Shown here: in pieces, positions 11,677 through 24,119 of the stretch
How the letters are laid out: every line of letters starts with the position of its first letter
Position numbering within the stretch: position 1 is the first letter of the stretch
Source of the DNA: Nansenia antarctica
Taxonomy: Eukaryota; Chordata; Actinopteri; Argentiniformes; Microstomatidae
Reading direction: 5' to 3'
NCBI GenBank assembly: GCA_963989245.1
Contig: OZ022346.1
Coordinates: 46,788,592 to 46,852,591, forward strand
Length of the DNA stretch: 64,000 nucleotides
Translations under genes and position numbers: made by a program
Notes under the pieces: generated by a model
Told to the model about the DNA's origin: nothing
Databases searched by the model: none
Seen by the model: the letters and a program-made list of their open reading frames with translations, nothing else

Positions 11677-12561
11677 ATGTCGTCTACACAAGGGAAACCG
11701 AGTACCCGAAAGAACCCACAAGTACAATCTAAAATTATGGACTTCAGCTCTCCTAGAAACAAGGACGATGCTAAAGCTAACTCGAGCAGCGCGGGGATCA
11801 CAGAAACTGCCGAGGAAGAAGGGGGAAAATATGACAGGATTCTGGAAGCTATCAGAGAATTGAGGTCCGAGTCTGCAAACCGACATGAAGAAATGTTGGT
11901 CGCAATTGATGGACTGAGGAAAGATATGGGAGAATGTACGGAACGAATTACACATGCAGAGGTCCGTATTTCCAACATGGAGGATGAGGTGAATGTCCTC
12001 CAGGCTAAGGTCCACTCTCTGGAGGGAAAGAAACAAGAACTGGAAGACAAGGTGACAGACCTAGAATCAAGAGCCAGGCGGTCTAATCTGAGACTCGTTG
12101 GCCTGCGGGAGGGAGAGGAGGGAGACGACGCCTGCACCTTTCTCGAGAGTTGGATACCGGAGACACTGGGGCTCGCAGCACTAAGATCCAAACTCACACT
12201 GGAGAGAGCTCATCGCATTGGTCAGAGACGGGAGCCCAACGCGCCTCCGAGAACGATGATCATGAAATTCCTGAACGACAGAGATAAGGTGACTGTATTA
12301 AGAGCAGCCAGAGCCCAAAAACAAATCCTACACAAGGACAAACCAGTACGTTTCTACCCCGACCTAGCGACAGGAGAACACAAGAAGCAGAAGGAATTCG
12401 ACTCGGCCAGACAGAAATTACGTAGCATGGGGATAAAACATGGCATGTTGATCCCGGCTAGATTGCTGGTGACACACAAGGACAAAACACAAACTTTTGG
12501 CACACCGACAGAAGTGGAAAGTTTCATCAAACGAATCCAAGAAGAGAACGGTAGTGGATGA
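11677..12561 (+). CDS. L1 ORF1 protein (RNA-binding, coiled coil)
   Basis: 294 codons, intact. The N-terminal 50 residues are polar. A coiled coil follows from about 60 to 140 (MEDEVNVLQAKVHSLEGKKQ), then an RRM-like core beginning SNLRLVGLREGEEGDD and a C-terminal domain with ERAHRIGQRR and VRFYPDLATG. This is the usual plan of L1 ORF1p, a trimeric RNA chaperone that coats the element's RNA. The ATG at 11677 is the first in the frame. A related ORF1 lies at 59296-61082. Confidence 0.85.
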   Translation: MSSTQGKPSTRKNPQVQSKIMDFSSPRNKDDAKANSSSAGITETAEEEGGKYDRILEAIRELRSESANRHEEMLVAIDGLRKDMGECTERITHAEVRISNMEDEVNVLQAKVHSLEGKKQELEDKVTDLESRARRSNLRLVGLREGEEGDDACTFLESWIPETLGLAALRSKLTLERAHRIGQRREPNAPPRTMIMKFLNDRDKVTVLRAARAQKQILHKDKPVRFYPDLATGEHKKQKEFDSARQKLRSMGIKHGMLIPARLLVTHKDKTQTFGTPTEVESFIKRIQEENGSG

Positions 12562-12589
12562 GTATATGAGACACTACTGCTGGCTTTGA

Positions 12590-13080
12590 TAACGAGCAAC
12601 GTCATGTTAGACCTCTAACACGGGTTTATATTGTTCTTTTTTCTTATATGTTTATTTGCAAACCAGTTAAACTGTGTGTGTCTAGGTGATTTAACATACT
12701 ATTATGTTTTCGGAGAAAATATTGGGGTCATTCAGTTGAGGGTAGCTCAGAAATTAGCACGTTAAGACTCAATGTCCCAAAATGCACTACTCGAACACAG
12801 TTCACCGTCAACAATGATTCAATGCTACGCTAGACCCATGATACGGGTTTACAATGTTATTTCACAGTTATTCGTTTTTTCAAGTTACATGAAACAAGTT
12901 GAATTGTGTCTATTTAAGCGATTAATATGCCAATGTGTTTCCCTTGAGGATATCAGAGTGGATCGGTAGGTCAGAAAGTAACGGAAAGGGTACACTAAAA
13001 CTCATAATCCCACAATGCACTATTCGAGCAACACTGTTTCCTGAACAACACATGTATGTGTATGTACTATAACAGCAACA
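12590..13080 (+). repeat. Diverged tandem duplication in the L1 inter-ORF spacer
   Basis: The 956-bp spacer between ORF1 and ORF2 is long for an L1. Two or three diverged copies of an about 230-bp unit can be traced: ctaacacgggtttatattgt (12617) resembles gatacgggtttacaatgtta (12840), and aatgcactactcgaacac (12780) resembles aatgcactattcgagcaac (13014). Confidence 0.5.
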
Positions 13081-13526
13081 CCCCATAACATGCCGCTCAA
13101 ACTCAGTTTGGGCTCAGTTATTTTCAGGGTGTCAACTGCTGATCCACATTCTTTAGTTATTATAATATACAATTCACAATGGGCTTCTATACTTAACATT
13201 TAGTGGTGGTTGACCAATATACCAACTTTGTTAATTAGGTTTTTATTTCACATTTAGTGGAGGGAGAAGGTTACTCTTTATAAGGAGATTAATCAGTTCA
13301 GCCTCACTACTCCTCACTCGGTGTGGAGTAGTTTTCAGCGTTATGGGAGTGAACAGGTGGGTGGGGGGAATGCTCAGTTCTGGAGCATTGGGGGGGTCTC
13401 GGTTAGTTTGTTGAGAGACCCAGTTTGTTTGTTTGTTTTTCTTCGTTTTTCTCTTTTGACCTCTTTTTTTTTCTTCTTTACATTATTGCACAATGATACA
13501 AGGAATTTACAAATGTATTGCTATCT

Positions 13527-16500
13527 ATGACTGGTAAATTAGACATCAAGTTCACATCCTGGAACTGCAGAGGGCTACAAAAAATAAAAAAGGTAAAGCA
13601 GGTGATGGGGAGATTAAAAAGTATTAATTCCCAAATAATTTTTCTTCAAGAAACACATCTTTCAAAAGACAAAGACATTGGGATTAGGAGGAGGTGGCAG
13701 GGTAAGGTATTCTCAGCGCCCTTTAACACTCAAGCAAGAGGGGTCATGACTCTTGTACATAAATCTATTCCTCTTAATGTCACAAAGATAATTGCTGATA
13801 CGGCAGGTAGATACCTAATAATTCAAGGCATGCTTCTGACAGAACTTCTCAACCTGGTCAACATTTATGCGCCAAATAATGATGACCCTGAATTTTTCAG
13901 TAATTTGTTTTTCACTCTATCAACCCTCAAAGGTCAATATATAATAGCAGGAGATTTCAACTGTACACTAGATCCCTCTAAAGATAGGTTAACACATATT
14001 GATAAGTCCCATAATAAAAGCAGAGGAATTATACATCAGTTTATCAAGACATTAAATCTTAGAGATATATGGAGAGACAGAAACCCTGAGGTATTATTCT
14101 ATTCGTGTTTTTCCAGTACACATAAAACATACTCCCGAATTGATTATTTCTTAATTTCTGCAGGCCTGGTGTCTAGAATCAAGGAATGTAATTATGACAG
14201 TATTCTGATATCAGATCATGCCCCAAATAATTTGTGTTATGTAGACCCAGGCTTGAAAAAGGATCCACCAAAATGGAGATTGCAGCAAAGTTGGCTACGG
14301 GACCCAGATCTAATCTCTTTCCTTGAGGTACAAATTGATGTATTTTTCATAATCAACACAGATGAGACTTCTGCAAGCACCAGATGGGAAGCTTTTAAAG
14401 CTTACATTAGGGGCCAGATTATTAGTTTTACAAGTTCTAAATCTAAAAGAGCTAAACAAAAATTTACATTGTTAGAGTCAAAAATCAAAGTTTTGGAGAG
14501 AAATTATTATCAAAATCCCGATCCAAAAACTCACCAGGAATTGTTATTGTTGAGAACACAGTATAATGAAATGTCAACTGCAAAAGCTACAGATAATCTC
14601 TTAAAACTTAAACAAACTATATTTGACCAAGGGGAAAAATCAGGAAAAATCTTGGCATGGCGCTTAAAACAACTTCAAACCGAAAGAGCTATTACCAACC
14701 TCAAGACTCATAATGATGACTCTATTATAGATCCTATTAAAATTAATGAGGCATTTAGAGAATATTATGGAAAACTATATAGTTCCGAAAGAGCTCCAGA
14801 ATTACCAGACCAAAAGCTATTCCTAAATAATATTGATATCCCTAGTATATCAGAGGAAGAAAGGATGGAACTGGGTGATGACTTATCCTTAGAAGACATC
14901 ACTATGGCAATAAAGAGCATGAAATCTGGGAAGGTGGCAGGACCAGACGGCCTACCCATCGATTTGTATAAGAAATTTGAATCTAAATTAAGGAAACCTC
15001 TTCTTGAGATGTTTAATGAATCATTTCGGGAAGGGATCCTCCCTCCCTCCTTGAGAGGGGCTTTGATTACTCTCCTTCCTAAACCTGGAAAATCAAATGA
15101 TAAATGCGAAAACATGAGGCCAATCAGCCTCCTCAACTCAGATTTAAAAGTACTCTGCAAAATTCTAGCAAAAAGATTAGAGATTATTCTACCAGATATC
15201 ATAAAGGGAGACCAAAATGGGTTCATTGTGGGTCGTCAGGGATTTCATAACGTAAGAAGGGTTTTAAATATCTTACATTCCCAAAGAGAGTTACCAGATA
15301 CAGCTTTCCTGTCATTGGATGCTGAGAAAGCATTTGACAGGGTGGAATGGGCATACCTGTTTGAGCTTCTCGAACGATTTGGGCTGGGAGAAAACTTTTG
15401 TAAATGGGTGAAATTATTATATAAAGAACCATATGCAGAAATAATTACTAACAACAATATATCTATGCCAATTAAAATCAACAGGGGATGCAGACAGGGG
15501 TGTCCATTGAGCCCTCTCATATTTACGATGGCAATTGAGCCCTTAGCAATTGCAATACGAAATCACACATCAATATCAGGCATACCTATAGGTCAACTTG
15601 AACATCGCATAGCTCTCTATGCGGATGACGTAATCCTGTTCCTTAAAAATCTGGGAGAATCGATCCCGGCTCTTATGGACCTCATTAAAAGATTCGGCAA
15701 TATTTCTGGGTACAAAGTTAATAGCCATAAATCTGCCATATTACTGCTTAATTCGAATGAGAGAGAGAACCCACCCAATTATATTGGTCACTTTAAGTCA
15801 GTTGACAGCTTTACTTATTTAGGAATACAAATTACTCACAGGTTAGAAGAAGTGGTACAGACTAATTATAGCCCTGTTGTAAATTCTATTTGCGAATCAA
15901 TTGATAGATGGTCATCTCTTCCTATTTCCCAGATAGGCAGAATTAATATATTGAAAATGAACACTCTCCCAAAGCTATTATATCTCTTTCAAAACATCCC
16001 CTTGCCGCCTCCCCCAAACTTATTTCCTAGACTAAGGACATTATATGGAAAAATAGACGCCCCAGACTTCGCCTGTCTCTTCTGTATTTACCTTATGACA
16101 GAGGTGGCCTACAATGCCCAAACATGTTGTGGTATTACTGGGCAACTCAAATCAGAACTATGAGGTTTTACTACTCGACAGAAGGACTACTTTCACCAGC
16201 ATGGAAAGACATTGAGTGTAACTCTATAGGGCTCCAACTGCCGACATATATATACTCTGATAATCCGAAAAACCTTAAAAGGAAAACATCGAACCCTATA
16301 TTGAGAAACATGATTTCTGTATGGTACGAGGTACAAAAATACTTGTCGGAAACACCTGTTCTCTCTCGCTATAGTCCCATTTGGGGCAATAATTACTTTG
16401 TGCCAGGTAGGGCAGACGGGGGCTTTAAATTATGGGCTGACAAAGGAATAACACAAATTAATGACATATTCGACTCAAAGGATGAGCATATGGAATCATT

Positions 16501-17335
16501 TGAAATTCTAGTAAACAAACATTCTATCCCTCGCAAGCATTTCTTTAAGTACTTACAGCTCAGGAACTTTATTTATTCTAATCAAAATCACTCCCTGGCC
16601 ATACCCGCTCTATCCTCATTGGAGAAAGTTTTAATTAAAAATCCTTTCGGAAAGGGAATTATTTCGGATGTATATGATTTGTTGATTGCTAGATCACTAG
16701 AATCTTCAGAACCCAAATTGAAAGCATGGAGGAGTGACCTTCAAGAGGATATATCAGTGGAAAAATGGAACAAGGCATGCAAAAGAGCTCAAACCCAGAC
16801 CGCTAACACTCGTTTAAAGCTTCTACAGTACAATTGGATAATGAGAGTATATATAACACCAGAAAAACTCAATAAATTTAACCCCAACATTCCAGACTTA
16901 TGTAACAGGTGTAGAGAGGACAAGGGTACATTCTTTCATTGTATATGGGAATGTCCAAGAATTCAAGAATTCTGGGAAGAACTTGGAATAATAATACAGG
17001 ACATTCTGTCAATTAAAATTACTGTTGAGCCTAAGCTGTTTATTCTTGGCATTTATCCAGAGGGACACAGGATGAAATGCAGTGAACAGATCTTTATGGA
17101 TATGTGTATTTTACAGGCCAAAAGATCAATAGCACTAACGTGGAAAAGCACAGGTAAACCAAGTATTGTGCAATGGTTTAGGGAGATGTCTCGGTGTCTA
17201 CCATTAGAGAAAATTTCATACACACTCAAAGACAGGCAGGAAAGATTCCAAAGTATTTGGGGCCCATTCATAAAATATCTGGAGGACAAGGACTTATCAC
17301 ACTGGATGGACGAACCTGGGCGTGAACAAATGTAA
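13527..17335 (+). pseudogene. L1 ORF2 protein (endonuclease plus reverse transcriptase), one frame break
   Basis: The frame is open from the ATG at 13527 to about 16040, then continues in another frame to 17335 (about 1,270 residues in all). The N-terminus is an APE-type endonuclease: SWNCRGL, FLQETHL, GDFNC and SDHAP are visible in order. The reverse transcriptase follows with AFLSLDAEKAFDRVEW, GCRQGCPLSPLIF and the catalytic YADD in LYADDVILFL. The C-terminal part carries a Cys/His cluster, CNRCREDKGTFFHCIWECP. The break lies where RTLYGKI in the first frame passes into WKNRRPRLRLS in the second (16035-16060), consistent with a small deletion. It would need one repair to be active, so the copy is young. 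The ORF2 enzyme nicks target DNA and reverse-transcribes the element's RNA. Confidence 0.85.
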
Positions 17336-17737
17336 ACTCTGCAATAAACCATTTGAACAAGTGTGTGAATTGACCAGGAGTAGAGTAGGATATAATTAAT
17401 GTATCTGTTGCAATGTACCCTTTTCTTTATTATATATATAATTATATTTTTATTTTTATTTTTTTTACAGTTTCATGTTTTTATTATTACCTTTATTTTA
17501 TTTTTTCTCTCCCTTTTATTTTGTATGTGTATATATGAGCTCAGTTATATGATTGCCTCTCCATCAATGTACGTACTATATATAGGCCTACATGTGTATG
17601 GCAATTCTGGTGAGTTATCTGCTTGTATGTACAGTATATACATATATCATTATTACTAATTATTTATTTTCAAGATTTGTTTTATCGTTTTCAAAAACTC
17701 AATAAATATATTGTTGAAAAAAAAAAGACTACGGCCC

Positions 17738-18479
17738 AAATTACACTGGAAGCGTCAACCTCGCCTTACCTCAGCGGCTTGTGAGTTTCATTTAGGCGCC
17801 CATGCTAATGGGCTAGAGCTCTCACGTGCACCTCATGCTGGCTCCTCCGACTCGCTTGCTATAGAGTCAGAGTCTGGCCTATTTTTCACGTGTGAGGCCG
17901 ACGTGAAAATTATCTTAACCAGCAACATAGACTACAGTTTCAATGTCTACATCTAAATATGTCTAACTTTTTTTTAAATCAATACTTCCGCTATCTGTTT
18001 CAAAGCAGAAACCCCAGGTAGACTATAATCATATTATGTTAATAAGTTAAAAGAACATCATGCACCATGAAGGGCAGTATTTTTCCAGTGATTTCTCCCT
18101 CTCTCTCTTTGTTCGGTAGTTTGGTTATTCTCTTGCCACGGCAACATTGTGACGGTATACATTTCCATCTTGCTTATGTTGAGATCGAAGTCGCATGAAA
18201 TGACATGTCGTTGGCACGATCGCAAAATATTAAAACCAATAACATTCCTGTGGAAATGGACATGCTCTGAATAATTTGTCCACTACTCTTTCTACCGTTC
18301 TCTCTCTTGCTCACACACACACATACACACTTTCTCTTTGCTTCTCTCTGTGTTTCCCTGTCTGTGTGTGCATGACTGCGTTTTGCTTATAACCATTGCA
18401 CTTTTTGAATCGCTCATTAAGGATGGATGACAGTAGAGACTGAACCCAGAACTATTCATAGTGAAATAGTTTGGACTAT
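17738..18479. other. Intergenic sequence
   Basis: No gene recognised. There are short CA-rich and CT-rich stretches at 18290-18350. Confidence 0.5.
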
Positions 18480-18790
18480 TGTAACGGTCTCCTTTCTGGT
18501 CTTCCGAAGAAAGCGATTGGCCAGCTGCAATGAGTCACAGCAAGAGTTTTAACCAAAACAAGCAGACAAGCTCATATAACTCCTATTTTAGAGACTCTAC
18601 ACTGGCTTCCTGTTAAGTTCAGGATAGATTTCAAGATCCTTCTGCTTGTTTATAAAGCTCTCACTGGCACAGCACCAGAATATCTGAAAGAGCTTTTGCT
18701 AGCATATCAGCCCAATAGAGCTCTCAGGTCTTCTGATGGTGGTTCTCTGTGTACCACATGTACAAAAGAAGAGATTTGGTCAATCTGAAT
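18480..18790 (+). mobile_element. L2-clade LINE fragment (reverse transcriptase C-terminus)
   Basis: The plus strand encodes LHWLPVKFRIDFKILLLVYK followed by ALTGTAPEYLKELL, a strongly conserved segment near the C-terminus of L2-type fish retrotransposon polyproteins. Both ends are truncated and frames shift. Confidence 0.75.
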
Positions 18791-19100
18791 GTACAAAGAT
18801 AGGCCTGGCTGTAGCAGCTACGCATTAGAGGCGTAACAAAAAACATGGGCAGTAGGGAAGACAGAAAGTTCTGCAAAATTCTGCCACGCACACACAGCTA
18901 ACGCAGCCAGTGTAATTTGGGCATAACAAGGTGCAAGGCATTTGTATTTTGAGTGGACAATCTAACCAGACAGATTAACCTAAACTGATTCTCTTATCCT
19001 TGAAAAGTAGTTAGATAAGTAGTCAATTGCACTTGGAAAAGACTGCAAAATGAAGCTTAACTGATTAAGTTAAGGCAACGTATTTAGAAGTGTGCCCCAC

Positions 19101-19263
19101 CTTGAAGGAAGTCAGAGAGCAAGCTCAACCGCGCCTGAATGGGCTGGTCCAGGCAGGACTGAGGGGTCTCCACTCCCTTCCTGTTAGGGAGAAAGCTATC
19201 AATAAAGACAAGCACAACACACAAGATCATCTGCACAAAAAGACCCAGATACATGGCTGACTG
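19101..19263 (-). CDS. Possible orphan exon of an unidentified membrane protein
   Basis: A minus-strand open segment with a plausible acceptor (tgcacag before 19263) and donor (gtgggg after 19101). It encodes 54 residues containing a membrane-like helix, YLGLFVQMILCVVLVFIDSF, then a polar segment ending ARLSLLSDFLQ. I do not recognise the family with certainty; polytopic transporters are possible. It could be a leftover of a host gene like the numa1 and lap3 pieces nearby, or chance. Confidence 0.3.
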
Positions 19264-19353
19264 CTGTGCAGATACATCAGAGAGAATGGAAGCCACACAC
19301 ATCCCCCCAAAAACACACATACTGTGTAGAAATGTCTACCCTACACATAGGGT

Positions 19354-20557
19354 GCAGAAACTTGGGCACCCCTGGTTTTAATGTCTGTTACAATTAATCT
19401 CCAAGTGATTGAAAGCAAACCTGAAAGTTAAACATGACACCTTTCCGCACATTTTAAAGAAAGGTTTCTTTTTATTTCAATGTTTTGTTTTTCTCATTTC
19501 TCATTTTTTAAAAAGGAAAAGGGCCCTGTGCAAAGGTTTGGGAACCCTTTTGGATTATTCTTTGTTACCTTTTGAGAAGATGATTACTAAGGCCCAGACC
19601 AAGGTGATTCAGTCGTTAGGGCTTCAATGAGTCAGGTGAATATAATTCCAGGGTTGAACTATATATTCTGAAGTAACTCCATGCCTTCTAAAGCCTGACT
19701 GTGGTGGCTGTTGTGTCTGGAGTTAAAAACCATGGGTTCCTCTTAACAGTTGTCCAAGGATATCAGAATGAAGAGACAGTTCACTTCCACCATCAAGGAG
19801 AAGGCTACAAAAAACTCTCGCAACGTTTCAAACTACCCATTTCCACTGTCAGAAACATCATGAGAAAATGGAAAATAAATGGAACAGATGAAGTCACGGC
19901 AAGATTTGGAAGACCAAGAAAAATGTCAAATAGAATGGCCCGAGATCTGGTGAGAAATGCTCAGAAGAGCCCACAGATCACTGCAAAAGATCTGCAAAAA
20001 ACAGTAGCAGACACCGGTCTAGTTGTTCACAGGACAACAGTACAGCGTACCTTAAACAACAAAGACCTACATGGCAGAGTTGACAGAAAGAAGCCTTTCC
20101 TACGACCTCAACACAAAATGAAGCGTCTGAAGTATGCAAAAGAAAACCTTGAGAAACCTGAAGCCTATTGGAACAATGTGCTTTGAACTGACAAAACCAA
20201 AATTGAACTTTTTGGCCACAACCAAAGAAGGTATGTTTGGAGAAAAGGGTGAAGCATTTGTAGAGAAGAACAGAAAGACTCTTAGCTGGCTACAGGAAGC
20301 ATTTGCAAGCTGTTATAGTTGCCAGAGGAGGAGTTACAAAGTACTAGCTGACAGGGTTCCCAAACTTTTGCACACAGCCTTTTTCCTTGTTTTATTATTT
20401 TGAAATTGTAAAAAGACAAATCTAAATTAATCTTGCTTCAAAATGTGATGAAATGTGTCATGTTTACCATTTAGAGCTTAGGTTTGCTTCTTTTTACTTA
20501 GGTATTAATTGTAAAAGGCATTTTGACTAGGGGTGGCCACATTTTTGCACCCCACTG
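19354..20557 (+). mobile_element. Tc1/mariner element, internally deleted
   Basis: The ends are inverted relatives (CACATAGGGTGCAGAAACTT at left, gccacatttttgcaccccactg at right) with TA on both sides (19352-19353 and 20558-20559). Subterminal sequence also pairs (gttacaattaatctccaagt with its counterpart before the right end). Confidence 0.8.
19701..20400 (+). pseudogene. Tc1 transposase remnant
   Basis: The open part (19701-20186) encodes the N-terminal paired-type helix-turn-helix region: YKKLSQRFKLPISTVRNIMR, then GRPRKMSNR and a second HTH with DLQKTVADTGLVVHRTTVQR. The catalytic domain is mostly deleted. After the start of the first catalytic region (YWNNVL, then TDKTKIELFG in another frame) the sequence jumps to a C-terminal piece near 20290-20360. 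It cannot make transposase. Confidence 0.75.
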
Positions 20558-21255
20558 TAGGAATTTAATGTAAAATATAACCAAGCACATTCGCTTTACT
20601 CACAAGTTATGCATTAATCTCAGCAACAACAAGCCATCTTGTAACTGATTGATTTGTAGCAATGGTTGGTCCAATTTCAAGCTGTTGATCTGGAGATGAG
20701 AAAAAGGTTTGAGTCTGCATGAACAATTATCAATATCAACTACTAGAGCTTGCTAGCTATGGCCTGTGCCATGTCATATCAAATAGTAAGCTACAGAATT
20801 GAGCCTAACTTCTTACTTACCCACTCCAACAGGACCAACACTTTGTCTTCGTCTAGTTCCATGTTCACGACTATCGTCCATTACCAGGCTAAATGGGGAA
20901 ACATGTCAACACAACAGCAAAAAAGAACAACATGTCAGTCCTGATACACACTTTCCAAGTGCAGATAACTAGCTCCGTATTATCTCGCAACAACAACATT
21001 TTAAATACTAGCTAGCTACTTTAGTAGGCTAATAGAATAACAATAACACAAAGTATGTAGCTAGCTACCAATGACTTAGTTAGACGAATAATGATTTGTA
21101 AATGAAAATTCTAATGTAGCTAGTTAGGAATCACATACATTGGCTTTACATAGAGCGTTACGACTTTTTACGATACATTTGCCTCAAAATTGGAGCCAGC
21201 TTGCTACTTACTTGCGACGTCATCCGTGTTACCACTAATACTATAATATATATTA
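20558..21255. other. Intergenic sequence
   Basis: No gene recognised; short tagctagctagc-type runs near 21007-21070. Confidence 0.5.
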
Positions 21256-21400
21256 CATACAGACACCACCTCCACTTACATACATACACCTCCTCCGCAG
21301 ACATGCAGACATACAGACACCTCCTCCACTTGCATACATACACACACTCACACACTACAAAATCGAATACTCTGTGTCCAACTGGAGTCCACAAGCTCAC

Positions 21401-21830
21401 CGCTGACGTTGATAGGGAGGTTCAGGGCTGCTGCCGTGACGATGGACGCACAAACAGTGGCGGCAGCTCCCATGTCAGCCCTCATGGCGTCCATCCCCGA
21501 GGGCGGCTTCAGAGAGATCCCACAGCTGCCACCAGAGAGCAGAGAGAAAGGGAGAGAGAGGGTGGACAAGGTATGAGTGAGTGCCTGAAAGGTGATGTCT
21601 GTTGTGGTGGAGGTGGTGGTAGGGTGAAGATGATGGCGGTGGTGAAGAAGGAGGTGTGTGTGTTTTACCTGTCGAAGGTGACACCCTTGCCCACCAGCAG
21701 CAGTGGAGTGTGTGCTGTTGGGGCAGCTGTTGTAATGCACCTCCAGGAAGACAGGGGGCTCCTCTGAGCCTTTAGGACACACTTAGGAACGCCCCCGTTT
21801 TCTGCTCCTCGATCCACTCCAGAGGCGTTA
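21401..21830 (-). pseudogene. lap3: lap3 fragment, copy 1 (two exons, broken)
   Basis: Two exons of cytosol leucyl aminopeptidase (LAP3, a dimetal M17 peptidase), read right to left. The first (about 21669-21825) runs from LEWIEEQKTGAFLSV through KGSEEPPVFLEVHY to LLLVGKGVTFD. The second (21401-21525) encodes GISLKPPSGMDAMRADMGAA and LNLPIN. Metal and active-site positions in VGKG, TFD, SLK and RADMG are present. The first exon has two +1 frame breaks, one between SV and KGSEEPP and one between NSCPN and TPLLLVGK. The glycine after FDS is cysteine. The acceptor of the first exon is destroyed by an about 13-bp deletion that copy 2 does not have. No other lap3 exons are nearby, so this is a dead fragment. 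Confidence 0.8.
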
Positions 21831-21929
21831 CAAGTTTGCTCACACACACAAAGGTTGGTCAACACACACACACGCACACACACAAACAGAGACGCGTACA
21901 CACACACACTCACACCTTTTATGGACGGT

Positions 21930-24110
21930 GACCCAGCCATGACACCACCCTCCAACCCCAACACCCTCCAGCCAGCCATGACACCACCACCCTCCAACCA
22001 GCCACAACACCACTACCACCCTCCACCCAGCCACAACACCACCAACCTCCACCCTAAAACACTAAACCCTCCACCCAGCCATGACACCACCACCCTCCAC
22101 CCAGCCATGACACCACCCTCCACCCTAACACACTCAACCCTTCACCCAATGACCTAGCCATAACACAACCACCCTCCAACCCAAACACCCTCCACCCAGC
22201 CATGACACCACCACCCTCCACCCAGCCACAACAACACCACCACCCTCCACCCTAACACACTCAGCCCAGCCATAACACCACCCTCCAACCCCACCACCCT
22301 CGACCCAGCCATGACACCATCACCCTCCAACCCCAACACCCTCCACCCAGCAATGACACTACCACCCTCCACCCAGCCACGACTCCACCAATCCTAAATA
22401 AAATGATTTATTGCCTTCGCTAAAAGTATATTTATTTACAAGTGTTTACAAATATTAGACACCACCACCCTCCCCCCAGCCACGAAACCACAACCCTCCA
22501 CCTAACCACAACGCCACCACCCTCAATCCATCCATCCACCCAGCCATAACACCACCACCCTCCACCCAGCCACAACACCTCCACCCAGCCACAACAACAC
22601 CACCACCCTCCCCCCAGCCACAAAACCACAACCCTCCACCTAACCACAACGCCACCACCCTCAATCCATCCATCCATCCAGCCACAACACCAACCTCCAC
22701 CCATTCACAACCACAACACCACCACCCTCCAACCTCGACCCAGCCATGACACCACCACCCTCCAACCCCAACACCCAGCACCCTCCACCAAGCCATGACA
22801 CCACCACCCTCCACCCAACCATGACAACACCACACTCCACCCAGCAATGACACTACCACCCTCCACCCAGCCACGACACCACCAATCCTAAATAAAAGGC
22901 TTATTGCCTTCGCGAAAAGTATATTTACAAGTGTTTACAAATATTAGACACCACCACCCTCCCCCCAGCCACGAAACCACAACCCTCCACCCAACCACAA
23001 TGCCACCACCTTCCATCCACCCAGCCACAACACTATCACCCTCTACCCAGCCACGAAACCACCACCCTCCACCCAGCCACAACACTACCACCCTCCACCC
23101 AGCCACAACATCACCATCCTCCACCCATTCACAACCACAACACCACCACCCTCAACACCACCACCCTCCAACCCCACCACCCTCGACCCAGCCATGACAC
23201 CACCACCCTCCAACCCCAACACCCAGCACCCTCCACCAAGCCATGACACCACCACCCTCCACCCAACCATGACAACACCACACTCCACCCAGCAATGACA
23301 CTACCACCCTCCACCCAGCCACGACACCACCAATCCTAAATAAAAGGCTTTATTGCCTTCGCGAAAAGTATATTTACAAGTGTTTACAAATATTAGACAC
23401 CACCACCCTCCCCCCAGCCACGAAACCACAACCCTCCACCCAACCACAATGCCACCACCTTCCATCCACCCAGCCACAACACCACCACCCTCCACCCAGC
23501 CACGAAACCACCACCCTCCACCCAGCCACAAAACCACCACCCTCCACCCAGCCACAAAACCACCACCCTCCACCCAGCCACAACATCACCCTCCACCCAG
23601 CCACAACATCACCATCCTCCCCTCAGCCACGAAACCACCATCCTCCCCTCAGCCACGAAACCACCATCCTCCCCTCAGCCACGAAACCACCATCCTCCCC
23701 TCAGCCACGAAACCACCATCCTCCCCTCAGCCACGAAACCACCATCCTCCCCTCAGCCACGAAACCACCACCCTCCCCTCAGCCACGAAACCACCATCCT
23801 CCCCTCAGCCACGAAACCACCATCCTCCCCTCAGCCACGAAACCACCATCCTCCCCTCAGCCACGAAACCACCATCCTCCCCTCAGCCACGAAAACACCA
23901 TCCTCCCCTCAGCCACGAAACCACCATCCTCCCCTCAGCCACGAAACCACCATCCTCCCCTCAGCCACGAAACCACCACCACCCTCCATCCATCCACCCA
24001 ACCAACCTCCACCCAGCCACGACATCACCACCCTCCACCCTGCCACAACATCACCACCCTCCACCCAGCCACAACATCACCAACCTCCACCCAGCCATGA
24101 CACCACCCTC
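21930..24110. repeat. C-rich minisatellite, unit 1
   Basis: Imperfect tandem units of about 26 bp based on caccaccctccacccagcca run for 2.2 kb, interrupted by higher-order blocks. A homogeneous section at 23600-23970 has about 14 near-identical 26-bp units containing ccaccatcctcccctcagcc. An embedded AT-rich spacer (gtatatttacaagtgtttac) recurs at 22425, 22918 and 23368. The minus strand is strongly G-rich. Long ORFs here are translations of the repeat, not genes. Confidence 0.9.
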
Positions 24111-24119
24111 TTACAAGTG

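Larger units (their letters stand above)
11541..17722 (+). mobile_element. Near full-length L1-type LINE
   Basis: A 6.2-kb element in 5' UTR, ORF1, spacer, ORF2, AT-rich 3' UTR order. It ends in a short A-tail and is flanked by a 15-bp duplication. Its 5' region has gacttccggtaatggcg, which recurs almost exactly at the start of the second L1 (59161). The full length, the clean duplication and a single frame break mark it as a recent insertion; it landed upstream of the numa1-like segment. Confidence 0.9.

Noticed and set aside
21475..21782. Separate Ser/His-rich minus-strand genes
   Set aside because: They are other frames of the broken lap3 exons and their flanks.
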